Source of the DNA: an uncultured Paracoccaceae bacterium
Lineage (GTDB): Bacteria; Pseudomonadota; Alphaproteobacteria; Rhodobacterales; Rhodobacteraceae
Assembly: GCA_951812615.1 (NCBI GenBank)
Contig: CATOSU010000003.1
Location: forward strand, 62,001 to 126,000
Length of the DNA: 64,000 bases
Direction of reading: 5' to 3'
The notes under the pieces are model-generated. The model did no database searches and had not been told where the DNA came from. It worked only from the letters and a program-made list of their open reading frames with translations. Made by a program: the position numbers and the translations under genes. Numbering within the stretch: position 1 is the stretch's first letter; every line of letters begins with the position of its first letter. Below are positions 25,991-34,607 of the stretch, in pieces.

Positions 25991-26746
25991 TCAGAGCCGG
26001 ATCGCGGAGATCAGGCGGCCATAATCGGCCTCTTTCGCGTGGGTCGACCGGCGGAACGAAAAGAAGCGGCTGGCATCGGAATAGGTGCAGTGACGCGTCC
26101 ACTCAGCGTTTCCGATGCCGGCACTGCGCAACCGGTGCAGCCCGTAAGACGGCAGATCGAACTGCATCCGGTCGTCCTGACCGCCGGCGAAGAAACGCGC
26201 GTTTTCCGGATCGTCATCCATGAAACGGTCAAAAAACTCGGGCCCGACTTCATAGGCGCGCTGGCTGATCGACGGGCCGATGACGGCCGATATCCCGGTA
26301 TGCGAGGCACCGAGCGCGACCATGGCCTCAATCGTGGCCTCCAGCACCCCGTCCAGCGCCCCACGCCACCCCGCATGCGCTGCGCCGACAACCTGCGCTT
26401 CGGGATCGCTGAACAGCACGGGCTGGCAGTCTGCCGTCAGGATGGTCAGGACCAGCCCGGGGGTGGCAGTGACCATCGCGTCGGCGCGCGGACGCGGATC
26501 CAGCGGGCCGGTCACGGTGGCAACGTCCGGGGAATGTACCTGATGCGCACTGATCAGGGCGTCGGGATCCACCTGCATGGCTCCGGCCACGCGCGCGCGG
26601 TTGATCTGGACCGCCTCAGCCTGATCGGTTGACCCAAGGCCACAGTTCAGCCCTTCGAATACGCCCGAGGACGCCCCGCCGCGGCGGGTGAAGAACCCGT
26701 GACGGACACCGTTCAGGCTGTCTGCTGTCAGAATTTCCAGTGTCAT
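25991..26746 (-). CDS. pgeF: Purine nucleoside phosphorylase/multicopper-like protein, YfiH/PgeF family
   Basis: A 251-residue protein of the DUF152/YfiH family, once called polyphenol oxidase. It opens GVRHGFFTRRGGASSG and has the metal-binding histidine/cysteine set: HQVHSPDV, LTADCQPVLF and AAHAGWRGALDG. These proteins bind zinc in a laccase-like fold and act as purine nucleoside phosphorylases/adenosine deaminases; in E. coli a member edits a peptidoglycan-precursor error. The start overlaps the midA stop (ATGA); it is last in lgt-midA-pgeF. Confidence 0.9.
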   Translation of the reverse strand: MTLEILTADSLNGVRHGFFTRRGGASSGVFEGLNCGLGSTDQAEAVQINRARVAGAMQVDPDALISAHQVHSPDVATVTGPLDPRPRADAMVTATPGLVLTILTADCQPVLFSDPEAQVVGAAHAGWRGALDGVLEATIEAMVALGASHTGISAVIGPSISQRAYEVGPEFFDRFMDDDPENARFFAGGQDDRMQFDLPSYGLHRLRSAGIGNAEWTRHCTYSDASRFFSFRRSTHAKEADYGRLISAIRL

Positions 26747-27801
26747 ACCATCAGACCGGGCGGTGCAGCCGCATGCGCGGGCAAGAATCCAAGGACCTTG
26801 AACAGGTTTCCCATTTCGTCCGGATGCGTCAACCGGCGATGTGCGGCAACGATGCCGTCCTGCGCGCCGTCACCCGCCCCGGCTGCCAGAGCCCGGGCGC
26901 GGTCGGTGATGCCCAGACGCTCGAGAAACACGCCCTGCGGCGTCAGCCGCGTATGCTGGCAGCAGGCCGCGGTGGCCAGCGCCTCGAAATCCACATGCGC
27001 GGTCAGGTCGGCCTGTCCCGGCCCCTCCAGCGGGTCTGCCGGCGCGTGGCTGCGCAGCGCCTGCAATGTATTGCCCAGCGATCTCCAGTCGCCATAGTCG
27101 ATGATCAGGGCGGAGCCGCCGTGATCGGCGATCCGCCGGGTGATCTCCTGCACGACCGGTCCCGCGGGCGGGCAGATTTCCACCAGATCGCCGTCCCGGG
27201 TGTCTTCGAGCCTGTGGTTCAGCACCGGCTGGGCCTGACGCTGGGCCAGCCCGAAGGACAACCGGCCATCGGTCAGTCCGACGCGCCGTTCGCGCCAGCC
27301 GTCTCCGTCACGGACAAACTGGCGGACCGGCAGGGCATCGAAAAACTCGTTCGCGATCAGGAAAAGCGGCAGGTCGGGCAAGTCCGAAGCCGTTGCAATC
27401 CACCGGGGACTGTACGCGGCCAGCGTTTCGGCCTGCTTTGCGCGCAGCGTTTCCGAGGCTTCCACAAGCCACAGCTCGGCCGCCGCTGCGAAACCCGGAA
27501 CCGTACGGGTCGCGCGCAAGACGTCGGCCAACAGCGTGCCGCGCCCGGGGCCCAGTTCCGCCAGCGCGAAACGTGCCGGACGCCCCTGATCCATCCATGC
27601 CTGCGCCAGCGCCAGACCGATCAGCTCGCCAAACATCTGGCTGATTTCCGGGGCGGTGATGAAATCGCCTGCCTCACCCAGCGGATCCCGCGTGGCATAA
27701 TACCCGAACTCGGGATGCAGCAGGCAATCCGACATGTAGTCCGCCACGCTGACCGGTCCGTCGGACCGGATGCGGGCAGCGATCCGGTCAAACAACGTCA
27801 T
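26743..27801 (-). CDS. SAM-dependent protein methyltransferase, MidA/NDUFAF7 family
   Basis: A 352-residue protein. The N-terminus ([28 protein letters not shown]) and the SAM-binding segment [21 protein letters not shown] are diagnostic of the MidA family, whose mitochondrial member methylates an arginine of complex I subunit NDUFS2. A second conserved block is [19 protein letters not shown] complex I maturation role is inference for this bacterium. The ATG at 27801 overlaps the lgt stop (ATGA), and the stop overlaps pgeF, so three genes are translationally coupled. Confidence 0.9.
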   Translation of the reverse strand: MTLFDRIAARIRSDGPVSVADYMSDCLLHPEFGYYATRDPLGEAGDFITAPEISQMFGELIGLALAQAWMDQGRPARFALAELGPGRGTLLADVLRATRTVPGFAAAAELWLVEASETLRAKQAETLAAYSPRWIATASDLPDLPLFLIANEFFDALPVRQFVRDGDGWRERRVGLTDGRLSFGLAQRQAQPVLNHRLEDTRDGDLVEICPPAGPVVQEITRRIADHGGSALIIDYGDWRSLGNTLQALRSHAPADPLEGPGQADLTAHVDFEALATAACCQHTRLTPQGVFLERLGITDRARALAAGAGDGAQDGIVAAHRRLTHPDEMGNLFKVLGFLPAHAAAPPGLMV

Positions 27802-28679
27802 CGGCGCGCCCGAAGGATCAGCCACAGGCCAAGCCCGATCATCGGCAGCGACAGGATCTGGCCCATGGTCAGGCCATAGCCGTTCACCTGTAACGCCAGA
27901 CCCAGCGGGTTGTCCGGTGCGACGAACTGGGCGTCCGGTTGCCGGAAGAACTCCACGATGAACCGGGCAAGGCCGTAGCCGGCAAAAAACGTGCCGGTGA
28001 TCAGGCCGGGCTTTTTCAGAGCTCCGCGCCGGTAAACCAGCCACAGCAGCAGCGCCCCCAGCAAAAGTCCTTCGAGCCCGGCTTCGTACAATTGCGACGG
28101 GTGGCGGGCGCACATGCCCTCGGCAATGCCCGGGCAGTTCTGCGCGGCAAACCCGGGAAACACCACGCCCCAGGGCGCATCCGTCGGCCGCCCCCACAGT
28201 TCGGCATTCACAAAGTTCGCCAGCCGTCCCAGCAAAAGGCCGGGCGGAACGGTATGAGCAATCATGTCCGCGGAACTGACGACAGACAGGTTGTTTCGGA
28301 CGACATAGATCCATGCCGCCACAACCACCCCGATCAGGCCGCCATGAAAGGCCATCCCGCCCTGCCAGATCTTGAGAATTTCGCCCGGGTTCTGCAGGTA
28401 GAAGGACGGTTGATAAAACAGCACGAACCCAAGGCGGCCGCCAAGGATCACCCCGATGATCAGCCAGGTCAGCAGATCCTCGACCTGGGCCGGCTTCATC
28501 GGTGGCGTATCGGCCGGCCAGAGCGCCGGACGCCGGACCGCGGCCACGGCCGTGCGCCATGCGATCAGCAGACCGGCGATATAAGCCAGCGCATACCAGC
28601 GCAGGGCAAAGGAAAATCCGAACAGCTCGACCGAGAACAGTTCCGGCCGGATTTCCGGGAAGGGGATCGCAGCGTACAT
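27798..28679 (-). CDS. lgt: Phosphatidylglycerol-prolipoprotein diacylglyceryl transferase
   Basis: A 293-residue inner-membrane enzyme that adds diacylglycerol from phosphatidylglycerol to the lipobox cysteine of prolipoproteins. Key segments are [23 protein letters not shown] with the conserved histidine, and the Lgt signature around [17 protein letters not shown]; a later motif [13 protein letters not shown] is also conserved. Seven hydrophobic helices can be counted. Start at the ATG at 28679 ([10 protein letters not shown]). The first gene of lgt-midA-pgeF. A substrate is encoded nearby (the 25-residue lipoprotein at 36370). Confidence 0.95.
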   Translation of the reverse strand: MYAAIPFPEIRPELFSVELFGFSFALRWYALAYIAGLLIAWRTAVAAVRRPALWPADTPPMKPAQVEDLLTWLIIGVILGGRLGFVLFYQPSFYLQNPGEILKIWQGGMAFHGGLIGVVVAAWIYVVRNNLSVVSSADMIAHTVPPGLLLGRLANFVNAELWGRPTDAPWGVVFPGFAAQNCPGIAEGMCARHPSQLYEAGLEGLLLGALLLWLVYRRGALKKPGLITGTFFAGYGLARFIVEFFRQPDAQFVAPDNPLGLALQVNGYGLTMGQILSLPMIGLGLWLILRARR

Positions 28680-28772
28680 ATCTGGCTCAATCCTGTCGTT
28701 TCCCGGCAAAGTCAACCTTGCCGCGGGGACGCCGGCCCCCCATATAGCGGACACCTCACAAAGGAGTGACCG

Positions 28773-29021
28773 ATGCAGACCCGCAACAAGATCATGGACG
28801 ATATTTCGCAGCTGATGACCAATGCGATGGGCGTTGCGCAGGGGGCGAAGGAAGAAGCCGAAACAGCGATGAAGTCGATGATGGACCGCTGGCTGGCAGA
28901 TCGGGATCTGGTCACCCGGGAAGAATTCGATGCGGTCCGGGCCATGGCCCAGAAAGCGCGCGAAGAAAATGCAGCGCTCGAAGCGCGCATTGCCGCTCTG
29001 GAAACATCCGGGGACGACTGA
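28773..29021 (+). CDS. ubiK: Ubiquinone-biosynthesis accessory factor UbiK/BMFP family
   Basis: An 82-residue acidic protein with a ribosome site AAGGAG 7 bases before the start. Residues 1-45 form an amphipathic helix ([20 protein letters not shown]) and residues 50-80 a coiled coil ([19 protein letters not shown]) that gives trimers in related proteins. UbiK helps assemble the aerobic ubiquinone-synthesis metabolon. It diverges from lgt across 93 bp. Confidence 0.85.
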   Translation: MQTRNKIMDDISQLMTNAMGVAQGAKEEAETAMKSMMDRWLADRDLVTREEFDAVRAMAQKAREENAALEARIAALETSGDD

Positions 29022-29315
29022 GACCTGTCAGGCCTGCGCATCTGCGCGCCTTTTATCCGGGCCGGCGCTTGATCCGCGCGGCGGCACCGTCGCGAATGTC
29101 TCGAAAACTCTGCACATTCATCGAACTATTTGCGCCCTTCGATAACCTTTCCACAACTTATTGCGGCCTCCCCCCAAATAGGGGGTTGCCAGATTGAATC
29201 TGACCCCTCACCATATCTAGTACGGGCACGGGGGATCGCCCCGGTCTGTAGAGCAGTCAGCTAGCGATTGGGGCGCTTTCAAGACCTCACCGCTAGGGAG
29301 CAGAGAGGTGGTGTC

Positions 29316-29816
29316 ATGGCCCTTTCCGAGCATTTCCTCGAAGACGAGATTCACCCCATCGACATCGTGGAGCACATTGCCGAGCATCACGATTGGGATT
29401 TTGATCGTCTCGGTGACGATCAGATCGCAATGGCGGTCGAAGGGCAGTGGCGCACTTACTCGATTACGCTTGCATGGTCCGGCTTTGACGAAACTCTGCG
29501 TATGGTCTGCACGTTCGAGATGGAACCGCCCGCCGACCAGCTGCCGAGGCTTTACGAACTGCTGAACCTGATGAACGATCAGTGCTGGGCGGGGGCCTTT
29601 ACCTACTGGGTCGAACAGAAGTTGATGGTCTATCGCTACGGTCTGGTCCTGGCCGGCGGTCAGGTCGCCAGCGCCGAGCAGATCGACACCATGATCAACG
29701 CCGCGGTTCTCAGTGCGGAACGGTACTATCCGGCGATACAGCTTCTGGTCTGGGGCGGCCGGACCCCGGCGGAAGCTCTCGAAGCAGCCATTGCAGAGGC
29801 TTACGGGCGCGCGTAA
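29316..29816 (+). CDS. YbjN-domain protein
   Basis: A 166-residue protein; the ATG at 29316 has GAGAGG upstream and gives the usual length, whereas the frame could open 16 codons earlier. The sequence (FDRLGDDQIAMAVEGQWRTY, LRMVCTFEMEPPADQLPRL, MNDQCWAGAFTYWVE) resembles the YbjN/type III secretion chaperone-like fold found in alphaproteobacteria. No signal peptide. Function is unknown; E. coli YbjN affects motility and stress when overexpressed. The 294 bases before it hold no gene that I can support, only a CCCC/GGGG mini-hairpin at 29229-29243. A CCCTGA/TCAGGG hairpin follows at 29824-29838, before proC. Confidence 0.78.
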   Translation: MALSEHFLEDEIHPIDIVEHIAEHHDWDFDRLGDDQIAMAVEGQWRTYSITLAWSGFDETLRMVCTFEMEPPADQLPRLYELLNLMNDQCWAGAFTYWVEQKLMVYRYGLVLAGGQVASAEQIDTMINAAVLSAERYYPAIQLLVWGGRTPAEALEAAIAEAYGRA

Positions 29817-29853
29817 AAACCGGCCCTGAACCTCAGGGAGGGGAGGGGCCTTC

Positions 29854-30669
29854 ATGAACATGGATACCGTTGCGGATCGCGGTCTTGCGTTGCTGGGCTG
29901 TGGCAAGATGGGATCGGCCATGCTGAGCGGCTGGCTGGCAAACGGGCTGCCGCCCGCTTCGGTCTGGGTGCAGGACCCGTTTCCGTCAGACTGGCTGCTG
30001 GCGCAGGGCGTGCACGTAAACGAAGGGTTGCCCGGGACCTGCGCAATTGCCCTGATCGCCGTGAAACCGCAGATGATGGCAGAGGCGCTTCCGGCGCTGC
30101 AGGCCATGGGGGGCGGTGACACCCTGTTTGTTTCGGTCGCGGCCGGAACCACGATTTCCCACTACGAAGACGTCCTTGGCGCGGCCTCGCCGATTGTTCG
30201 TGCAATGCCGAACACGCCCGCCGCCGTTGGCCGCGGGATCACAGCGCTGATCGGGAACGGCGCCGCGGGGCCGGACCACGTCGCACTGGCCGAGGCGCTG
30301 TTGTCCGCGGTCGGGCAAACCGTGCTGCTGGACAGCGAAAGCCAGATGGACGCGGTCACCGGGGTCAGCGGGTCGGGACCGGCCTATGTGTTCCACCTGA
30401 TCGAAACACTGGCGGCGGCCGGGCAGGCACAGGGGCTGGATGCGGATCTGGCGATGAAACTGGCCAAGGCCACAGTGGCGGGCGCCGGCGCGCTGGCCGA
30501 GGCGGCAGATGACGACCCGGCACAATTGCGCGTCAACGTCACCAGCCCCAACGGAACGACACAGGCGGCGCTGGAGGTTCTTATGGACGGCCAGAGCGGC
30601 TTCCCCGATTTGCTCAACCGCGCCGTGGCCGCAGCAACAAACCGTTCAAAGGAGCTGTCCGGTGGGTGA
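29854..30669 (+). CDS. proC: Pyrroline-5-carboxylate reductase
   Basis: A 271-residue NAD(P)H enzyme for the last step of proline synthesis. N-terminal Rossmann motif LALLGCGKMGSAMLSGWL; the conserved IVRAMPNTPAAVGRGITALIG in the middle; and the substrate-site motif GVSGSGPAYVFHLIE. A C-terminal signature TSPNGTTQAALEVL is complete. Starts at 29854 behind GGAGGGGAGG. It overlaps the next gene by 8 bp. Confidence 0.95.
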   Translation: MNMDTVADRGLALLGCGKMGSAMLSGWLANGLPPASVWVQDPFPSDWLLAQGVHVNEGLPGTCAIALIAVKPQMMAEALPALQAMGGGDTLFVSVAAGTTISHYEDVLGAASPIVRAMPNTPAAVGRGITALIGNGAAGPDHVALAEALLSAVGQTVLLDSESQMDAVTGVSGSGPAYVFHLIETLAAAGQAQGLDADLAMKLAKATVAGAGALAEAADDDPAQLRVNVTSPNGTTQAALEVLMDGQSGFPDLLNRAVAAATNRSKELSGG

Positions 30670-31000
30670 GATTACCTTCGACGATTTTCTCAAGGTCGAT
30701 ATCCGCGTCGGCCGCGCGGTCCGGGCCGAACCCTATCCCGAAGCGCGCAAACCCGCGATCAAGCTCTGGATCAATTTCGGGCCCGAGATCGGTGAAAAGC
30801 GTAGCTCGGCACAGATCACGGCACATTACACGACGGACACGCTGATCGGGCGGCAGGTGATGGCAGTGGTCAATTTCCCGCCGCGGCAGATCGGCAAGTT
30901 CATGTCCGAGGTTCTGGTGCTGGGCCTGCCGGACGATACCGGTGAAATCGTGCTGATTGCACCGGATCAGGACGTGCCGGTGGGGGGCCGGATGCACTAG
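30662..31000 (+). CDS. csaA: tRNA-binding-domain chaperone CsaA
   Basis: A 112-residue protein, the normal CsaA length, opening with GTG at 30662 (GEITFDDFLKVDIRVGRAV). It is an OB-fold tRNA-binding domain like the C-terminal part of MetRS: LKVDIRVGRAVRAEP, then FGPEIGEKRSSAQI, and VNFPPRQIGKFMSEVLVLG. CsaA forms dimers with chaperone-like activity toward exported proteins. Its start overlaps proC by 8 bp; the two are unrelated functionally but co-transcribed. No ATG is available. Confidence 0.9.
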   Translation: MGEITFDDFLKVDIRVGRAVRAEPYPEARKPAIKLWINFGPEIGEKRSSAQITAHYTTDTLIGRQVMAVVNFPPRQIGKFMSEVLVLGLPDDTGEIVLIAPDQDVPVGGRMH

Positions 31001-31120
31001 GACGGGGCGTGTCTGCGACGCCGACCTCGCACAAAGATACGCGCAGGGTCGGTGACGGCTGAATTTTGTGTCAGATGGGTTTCGGCCTGGCACCTCCAAA
31101 GCCTGAACCGATCGTGCAAA

Positions 31121-31163
31121 CCAAAAACGGCAGACCAACTGTCCCAGCCGGTCTGCCGCGTTT
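31121..31163. terminator. Bidirectional intrinsic terminator between csaA and the SRPBCC gene
   Basis: Stem CGGCAGACC (31128-31136) and GGTCTGCCG (31150-31158) are perfectly complementary over 9 bp with a 13-base loop. On the minus strand the stem is followed by TTTTTGG, and on the plus strand by CGTTTTCG, so it can serve both convergent genes. Confidence 0.85.
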
Positions 31164-31179
31164 TCGGGCGGCGCCCGGG

Positions 31180-31650
31180 TCAGGCCGCGCGGGCGATCAC
31201 CACGCCGTCTTCGACATAGGCGCGGTTGCCGTCCACCAGCCTGCCCAGAAGCTTGCGGAACCGCGGCTTCATCATCGGAACCATCAAGCGACCGAGCAGG
31301 CCGAATTTGGGTACGAAATGCATGGTGAACTGCAGCTCGGTCCGGTTCGGACCGGTGGCACGCATTTCAATCTCGGCCCGGGCCGATTTCAGCGGCATCG
31401 TTCCGTTGTAGATATCGACGGCCATCTTCCGTTCGGGCGTGTATTCGACAATTCGTTCCTGAATATAGTTCTTGCCGTCTTCCAGATCGCACTGGCGCGT
31501 GGCGCCAAGCCCGGTCTGCCCGTTCTCTTCGACCAGGAACGACCGTTTCAGGTTGGGGTTGAACTTGTCGATATTGGCAAAGTCGTCCCAGGTCTTCCAG
31601 ACCTCGGCAACCGGTGCATTGATCGTGCGGGTCAGTGTTACATGTGGCAT
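31180..31650 (-). CDS. SRPBCC/START-like family protein
   Basis: A 156-residue protein of the Bet v 1/polyketide-cyclase-like fold: VTLTRTINAPVAEVWKTWDDFANID at the N-terminus is the canonical opening, followed by beta strands (IVEYTPERKMAVDIY) and a long C-terminal helix region (MKPRFRKLLGRLVDGNRAY). The family binds hydrophobic ligands; no catalytic residues stand out. It lies 14 bp after the dehalogenase-like gene on the same strand, so the two form an operon. Confidence 0.85.
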   Translation of the reverse strand: MPHVTLTRTINAPVAEVWKTWDDFANIDKFNPNLKRSFLVEENGQTGLGATRQCDLEDGKNYIQERIVEYTPERKMAVDIYNGTMPLKSARAEIEMRATGPNRTELQFTMHFVPKFGLLGRLMVPMMKPRFRKLLGRLVDGNRAYVEDGVVIARAA

Positions 31651-31664
31651 TGGGTTTCCTCCCT

Positions 31665-32618
31665 TCAGATTTTGGCCAGCCAGTCCGCCAGCCCCCGGCC
31701 GATTTCGGTCGGATAGTCCTCCTGAATGAAATGCTGCCCTTCACCCAGATGAATGGCCTGCAAGTTCGGGACGTTTGCCTGCATCCATTCCACCGCGGGC
31801 GGGGGTACAAGGGCGCCGGGGGTGACGTGGAACAGCAGCTTGGGCACCTCTGACGTCGTCAGATATCCGGCAATCCGGTGGGTCAGATCGGTGGTATAGG
31901 CGGGTTCCCCGCCAATCGGCACTTCGCGCGGCCATGACAACAGCGGCGCGCGGCTGGCCGCATCGGGATAGTAGCTGTTGTAATGGGCCAGTACCTCGGC
32001 GCTGAGCGGTGTATGGACCCCGATCTTGCCCAGCACCTCGTTGATGAAAAAATTGTCCTCGAGAATCATCTTCTCGCCCACGCCCGGCGTTCGCCACGCT
32101 TTGAACATGTCGCCGAACGGCCCCATGGCCTCGTAGCTGGGAAACGGCATGATCGGCGGCGCGATGGTTTCCATGAAAGCAATCGCGCGGACCCGATCCG
32201 GGTTCTGCATGGCCCAGTCAAAGCCCAAGGCGCCGCCCCAGTCATGCAGCACCAGCGTCGCGTTGTGAAGATCCAGCGCGTCCAGCAACCCGTGCAGATG
32301 CGCGGCATGGTCGGAATAGCTGTACCCGAGCCTTGGCTTGGCGCTGTCGCCCATGCCGATCATGTCGGCGGCAATGGCGCGATGCGTGGGGGTGACCGCG
32401 GGAATGATGTTGCGCCACAGATAACTGGAGGTCGGGTTGCCGTGGAAAAAGACTACCGGGTCGCCGGTGCCCTCGTCGACATAGGCCATGTCGTGACCCA
32501 GAACGGTCTTTGTCTCTTTCGTATATGGGAAAGCGGCGGTGCTGACCGCCCATACCGGGGTCGGCAGGGTAACGGCAGCCATGGCAGCGGTGGAAATCAG
32601 AAAGTCTCGGCGATCCAT
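31665..32618 (-). CDS. Exported haloalkane dehalogenase-like alpha/beta hydrolase
   Basis: A 317-residue enzyme. The ATG at 32618 opens a twin-arginine signal (DRRDFLISTAAMAAVTLPTP) ending near VWA. The mature part follows haloalkane dehalogenase subfamily II: halide-binding asparagine in FFHGNPTSSYLWRN, nucleophile aspartate with the halide-binding tryptophan in HDWGGALGFDW, a glutamate in AFMETIAPPI that fits the subfamily II catalytic acid, and histidine in LGEGQHFIQEDYP. All five residues expected for C-halogen hydrolysis are visible. Characterised family members are mostly cytoplasmic, so an exported one is unusual. It precedes the SRPBCC gene and diverges from a LysR regulator. Confidence 0.85.
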   Translation of the reverse strand: MDRRDFLISTAAMAAVTLPTPVWAVSTAAFPYTKETKTVLGHDMAYVDEGTGDPVVFFHGNPTSSYLWRNIIPAVTPTHRAIAADMIGMGDSAKPRLGYSYSDHAAHLHGLLDALDLHNATLVLHDWGGALGFDWAMQNPDRVRAIAFMETIAPPIMPFPSYEAMGPFGDMFKAWRTPGVGEKMILEDNFFINEVLGKIGVHTPLSAEVLAHYNSYYPDAASRAPLLSWPREVPIGGEPAYTTDLTHRIAGYLTTSEVPKLLFHVTPGALVPPPAVEWMQANVPNLQAIHLGEGQHFIQEDYPTEIGRGLADWLAKI

Positions 32619-32661
32619 TTGGTGGCTCCTCTGTTGGTCAGGCAGAGATAGGTGTTCAATT

Positions 32662-32701
32662 TTCGATCCAAATGGGTATGAATGTGACAATAAGGATCGA
32701 A
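32662..32701. promoter_or_regulatory. Inverted repeat, candidate LysR operator
   Basis: TTCGATCC (32662-32669) and GGATCGAA (32694-32701) are perfect 8-bp arms separated by 24 bases, roughly three helical turns centre to centre. They lie in the 124-bp divergent region, 44 bp before the dehalogenase-like start and 42 bp before the LysR start. Confidence 0.55.
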
Positions 32702-32742
32702 TTCGTTACACGAAAAGCCACGGTTTCAGCAGGAGCGGACCT

Positions 32743-33642
32743 TTGAACGAAACTCTGGATTGGGCAAAAATCCCCTATTTTCTGGCCGTTGCGCGCAGCG
32801 GCAGCCTGCGTGCTGCCGCCGAAACCGTCGGCGGCACCCATGCCACGGTCGATCGCAATCTTCGCGCACTTGAAACCGCTTATGGTGTCCGCCTGTTCGA
32901 CCGGACCAAAAAGGGCCTGACCCTGACCTCGGCGGGCGAGCACCTGATCCCCCTTGCCGAAGAGGCCGAAGCCGCGATGATCGGCGCCCGGCGGCGGCTA
33001 CAGGGGCTGGATCAGGAAGCCAGCGGGCTGGTGCGCCTGTCGATCCCGACCACGTTTTACGGCATCGGCTTTCCCGAAATGATCGCCCGGTTCGAACGGG
33101 CTTACCCGGACATCGAATTGCAGATCACGGTCACCAACCGGTTCGAAGATCTCAACCGGTCGGAAACCGACGTCTCGCTGCGGATTGCGCATCAGGTGGA
33201 CGACGACGTTGTCGGCCGGAAGGTCCTGCAATACGCCGCCGGTATCTATGCCAGTCAGGACTATCTGGACGGGCACTGGTCGGATGCAGGGCCGCAGGGG
33301 GAGGGGCTGCAATGGATTGGCTGGGGCAGCAGCGGCGCATTGCCGGACTGGGTCAGAGCCAGCCCGTTTCCCAAGGCACGCATCCGCTACAGCCTGCGGT
33401 CCCCGACCCTGATCGCCCAGATGGTCGGCGCCGGGGTGGGGATGAGCTATCTGCCCTGTTTTGTTTCGAACTGGGTTGAAAACCTTGTTCTGGTTCCGGG
33501 AACCGAGGTGTATCCCGACCGGTCGATCTGGCTGTTGCTGCACTCGGACCTGCGCAAAACGATCCGGGTGCGGCTGTTGGTGGATCATCTGGCGGCGGAA
33601 CTGAAGGCGCTCCGCCCCGTGTTCCTTGGCCCGCTGGCCTGA
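32743..33642 (+). CDS. LysR-family transcriptional regulator
   Basis: A 299-residue regulator with N-terminal HTH (WAKIPYFLAVARSGSLRAAAETVGG, broken in the middle by ATVDRNLRALE as recognition helix) and a two-lobed effector domain. It starts with TTG at 32743: AGGAG lies seven bases before it, and no ATG occurs between the upstream stop and the HTH. The HTH deviates from the most common form (GTHATVDRNL in place of TQPAVSRQI). It diverges from the dehalogenase-like gene and probably controls it; the inducer is unknown. Confidence 0.9.
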   Translation: MNETLDWAKIPYFLAVARSGSLRAAAETVGGTHATVDRNLRALETAYGVRLFDRTKKGLTLTSAGEHLIPLAEEAEAAMIGARRRLQGLDQEASGLVRLSIPTTFYGIGFPEMIARFERAYPDIELQITVTNRFEDLNRSETDVSLRIAHQVDDDVVGRKVLQYAAGIYASQDYLDGHWSDAGPQGEGLQWIGWGSSGALPDWVRASPFPKARIRYSLRSPTLIAQMVGAGVGMSYLPCFVSNWVENLVLVPGTEVYPDRSIWLLLHSDLRKTIRVRLLVDHLAAELKALRPVFLGPLA

Positions 33643-33648
33643 ACGCGT

Positions 33649-34242
33649 CTATCCGCCGGCGGTCAGATCTCCGACCGCTTCGCGCCAGTGACGGCGGCAC
33701 AGCGGCACATAGGTTTCGTTGCCCCCGATCTGCACCTGATCACCATCGGTCAGCACTGTACCGTCGTCGCCCATGCGCACGACCATGGTCGCCTTCTTGC
33801 CGCAATGGCAAATCGTGCGCACTTCGCGCATTTCATCCGCCAGCGCCAGAAGCGTGGCCGACCCGGGAAACAGCTGACCCCTGAAATCAACGCGCAGGCC
33901 ATAGCACATGATCGGCACATGCAGATCATCAACGGCGCGCGCCAATTGCCAGACCTGCCCGGGCTCAAGGAACTGCGCCTCGTCCACCAGAATACAATCC
34001 ACCTGGCCCTGCTGCAGCCGGTGAGCAATCTTCGCAAACAGGTCTTCGCCCGGGCGAAACGTGTCGGCCGCCTCCGAAATCCCGATACGGGATGCGATCT
34101 GACCCGGTCCTGCGCGCCCGTCGATCTGCGCGGTCAGCAGGTAGGTGGTCATGCCGTTTTCACGGTAGTTGTATGACGCCTGCAAAAGAACCGTCGACTT
34201 GCCGGCGTTCATGGTCGAGTAGTTGAAATAGAGCTTGGCCAT
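33649..34242 (-). CDS. tdk: Thymidine kinase, type II
   Basis: A 197-residue ATP-dependent kinase for thymidine salvage. Walker A NYSTMNAGKST lies near the N-terminus, the DEAQF motif (LVDEAQFLEPG) follows, and the flexible lasso segment is close to GISEAADTFR. The zinc site appears as CHCG (residues near 147-150) plus VPLCRRHW near the end. The ATG at 34242 is used; a GTG two codons upstream is possible. The two genes converge: the LysR stop is only 6 bp away. Confidence 0.95.
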   Translation of the reverse strand: MAKLYFNYSTMNAGKSTVLLQASYNYRENGMTTYLLTAQIDGRAGPGQIASRIGISEAADTFRPGEDLFAKIAHRLQQGQVDCILVDEAQFLEPGQVWQLARAVDDLHVPIMCYGLRVDFRGQLFPGSATLLALADEMREVRTICHCGKKATMVVRMGDDGTVLTDGDQVQIGGNETYVPLCRRHWREAVGDLTAGG

Positions 34243-34607
34243 GCGCACGGTCTAGGCGGCGCACAGGGGCTGATCAAGAGACGGAATGTTGAAAGGGTTG
34301 GCTCGCCAGAAGGCCGTCAATCACGCGCGAGGGGTGATTCTCCGGGACGGAACAGCCCTTGGGGATGGAAATTACACGTTACCCCACGCGATCAGGCGCT
34401 CCTGGCGAGCCGTCCGTCATGCCTGAAAATACAGGCGTGATTGACGGTGTACTTTCAAACCGACAGAGGAATTGCCGGCAACACTTGCAAACATCCCCGA
34501 AAACCTTAGGGATAAACAGACTATGGCATTGGGTTCAGAACGTATGAATGGGAAACTGTCCTTGGTTTTCCCCATCCGGGGGGAAAGTGGTGGCGCGGGT
34601 GGGTCGT
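34243..34607. other. Long intergenic region rich in inverted repeats
   Basis: A 62-codon frame at 34359-34547 is not convincing. The stretch holds two interleaved perfect inverted repeats (separate entry), a GCCTG/CAGGC hairpin at 34421-34436, and TTTCCCC/GGGGAAA at 34567-34586 just before the next gene. The density of symmetry suggests a structured leader RNA or a protein-binding region. Confidence 0.5.
34300..34447. repeat. Two interleaved perfect inverted repeats with pseudoknot order
   Basis: Repeat A: GGCTCGCCAG (34300-34309) with CTGGCGAGCC (34402-34411). Repeat B: CCGTCAATCACGC (34314-34326) with GCGTGATTGACGG (34435-34447). The order A-B-A'-B' means both cannot form as one simple nested hairpin; in RNA they would give a pseudoknot, or they are alternative pairings. 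No mobile-element gene is near. Confidence 0.65.

Noticed and set aside
29134-29160. DnaA-box-like sequence (CTTTCCACA) with a nearby AT-rich patch
   Set aside because: Two mismatches to the consensus and single copy; not enough for an origin.
34359-34547. 62-codon plus-strand open frame in the repeat-rich stretch
   Set aside because: Overlaps the inverted-repeat arms and has no convincing initiation signal or similarity.
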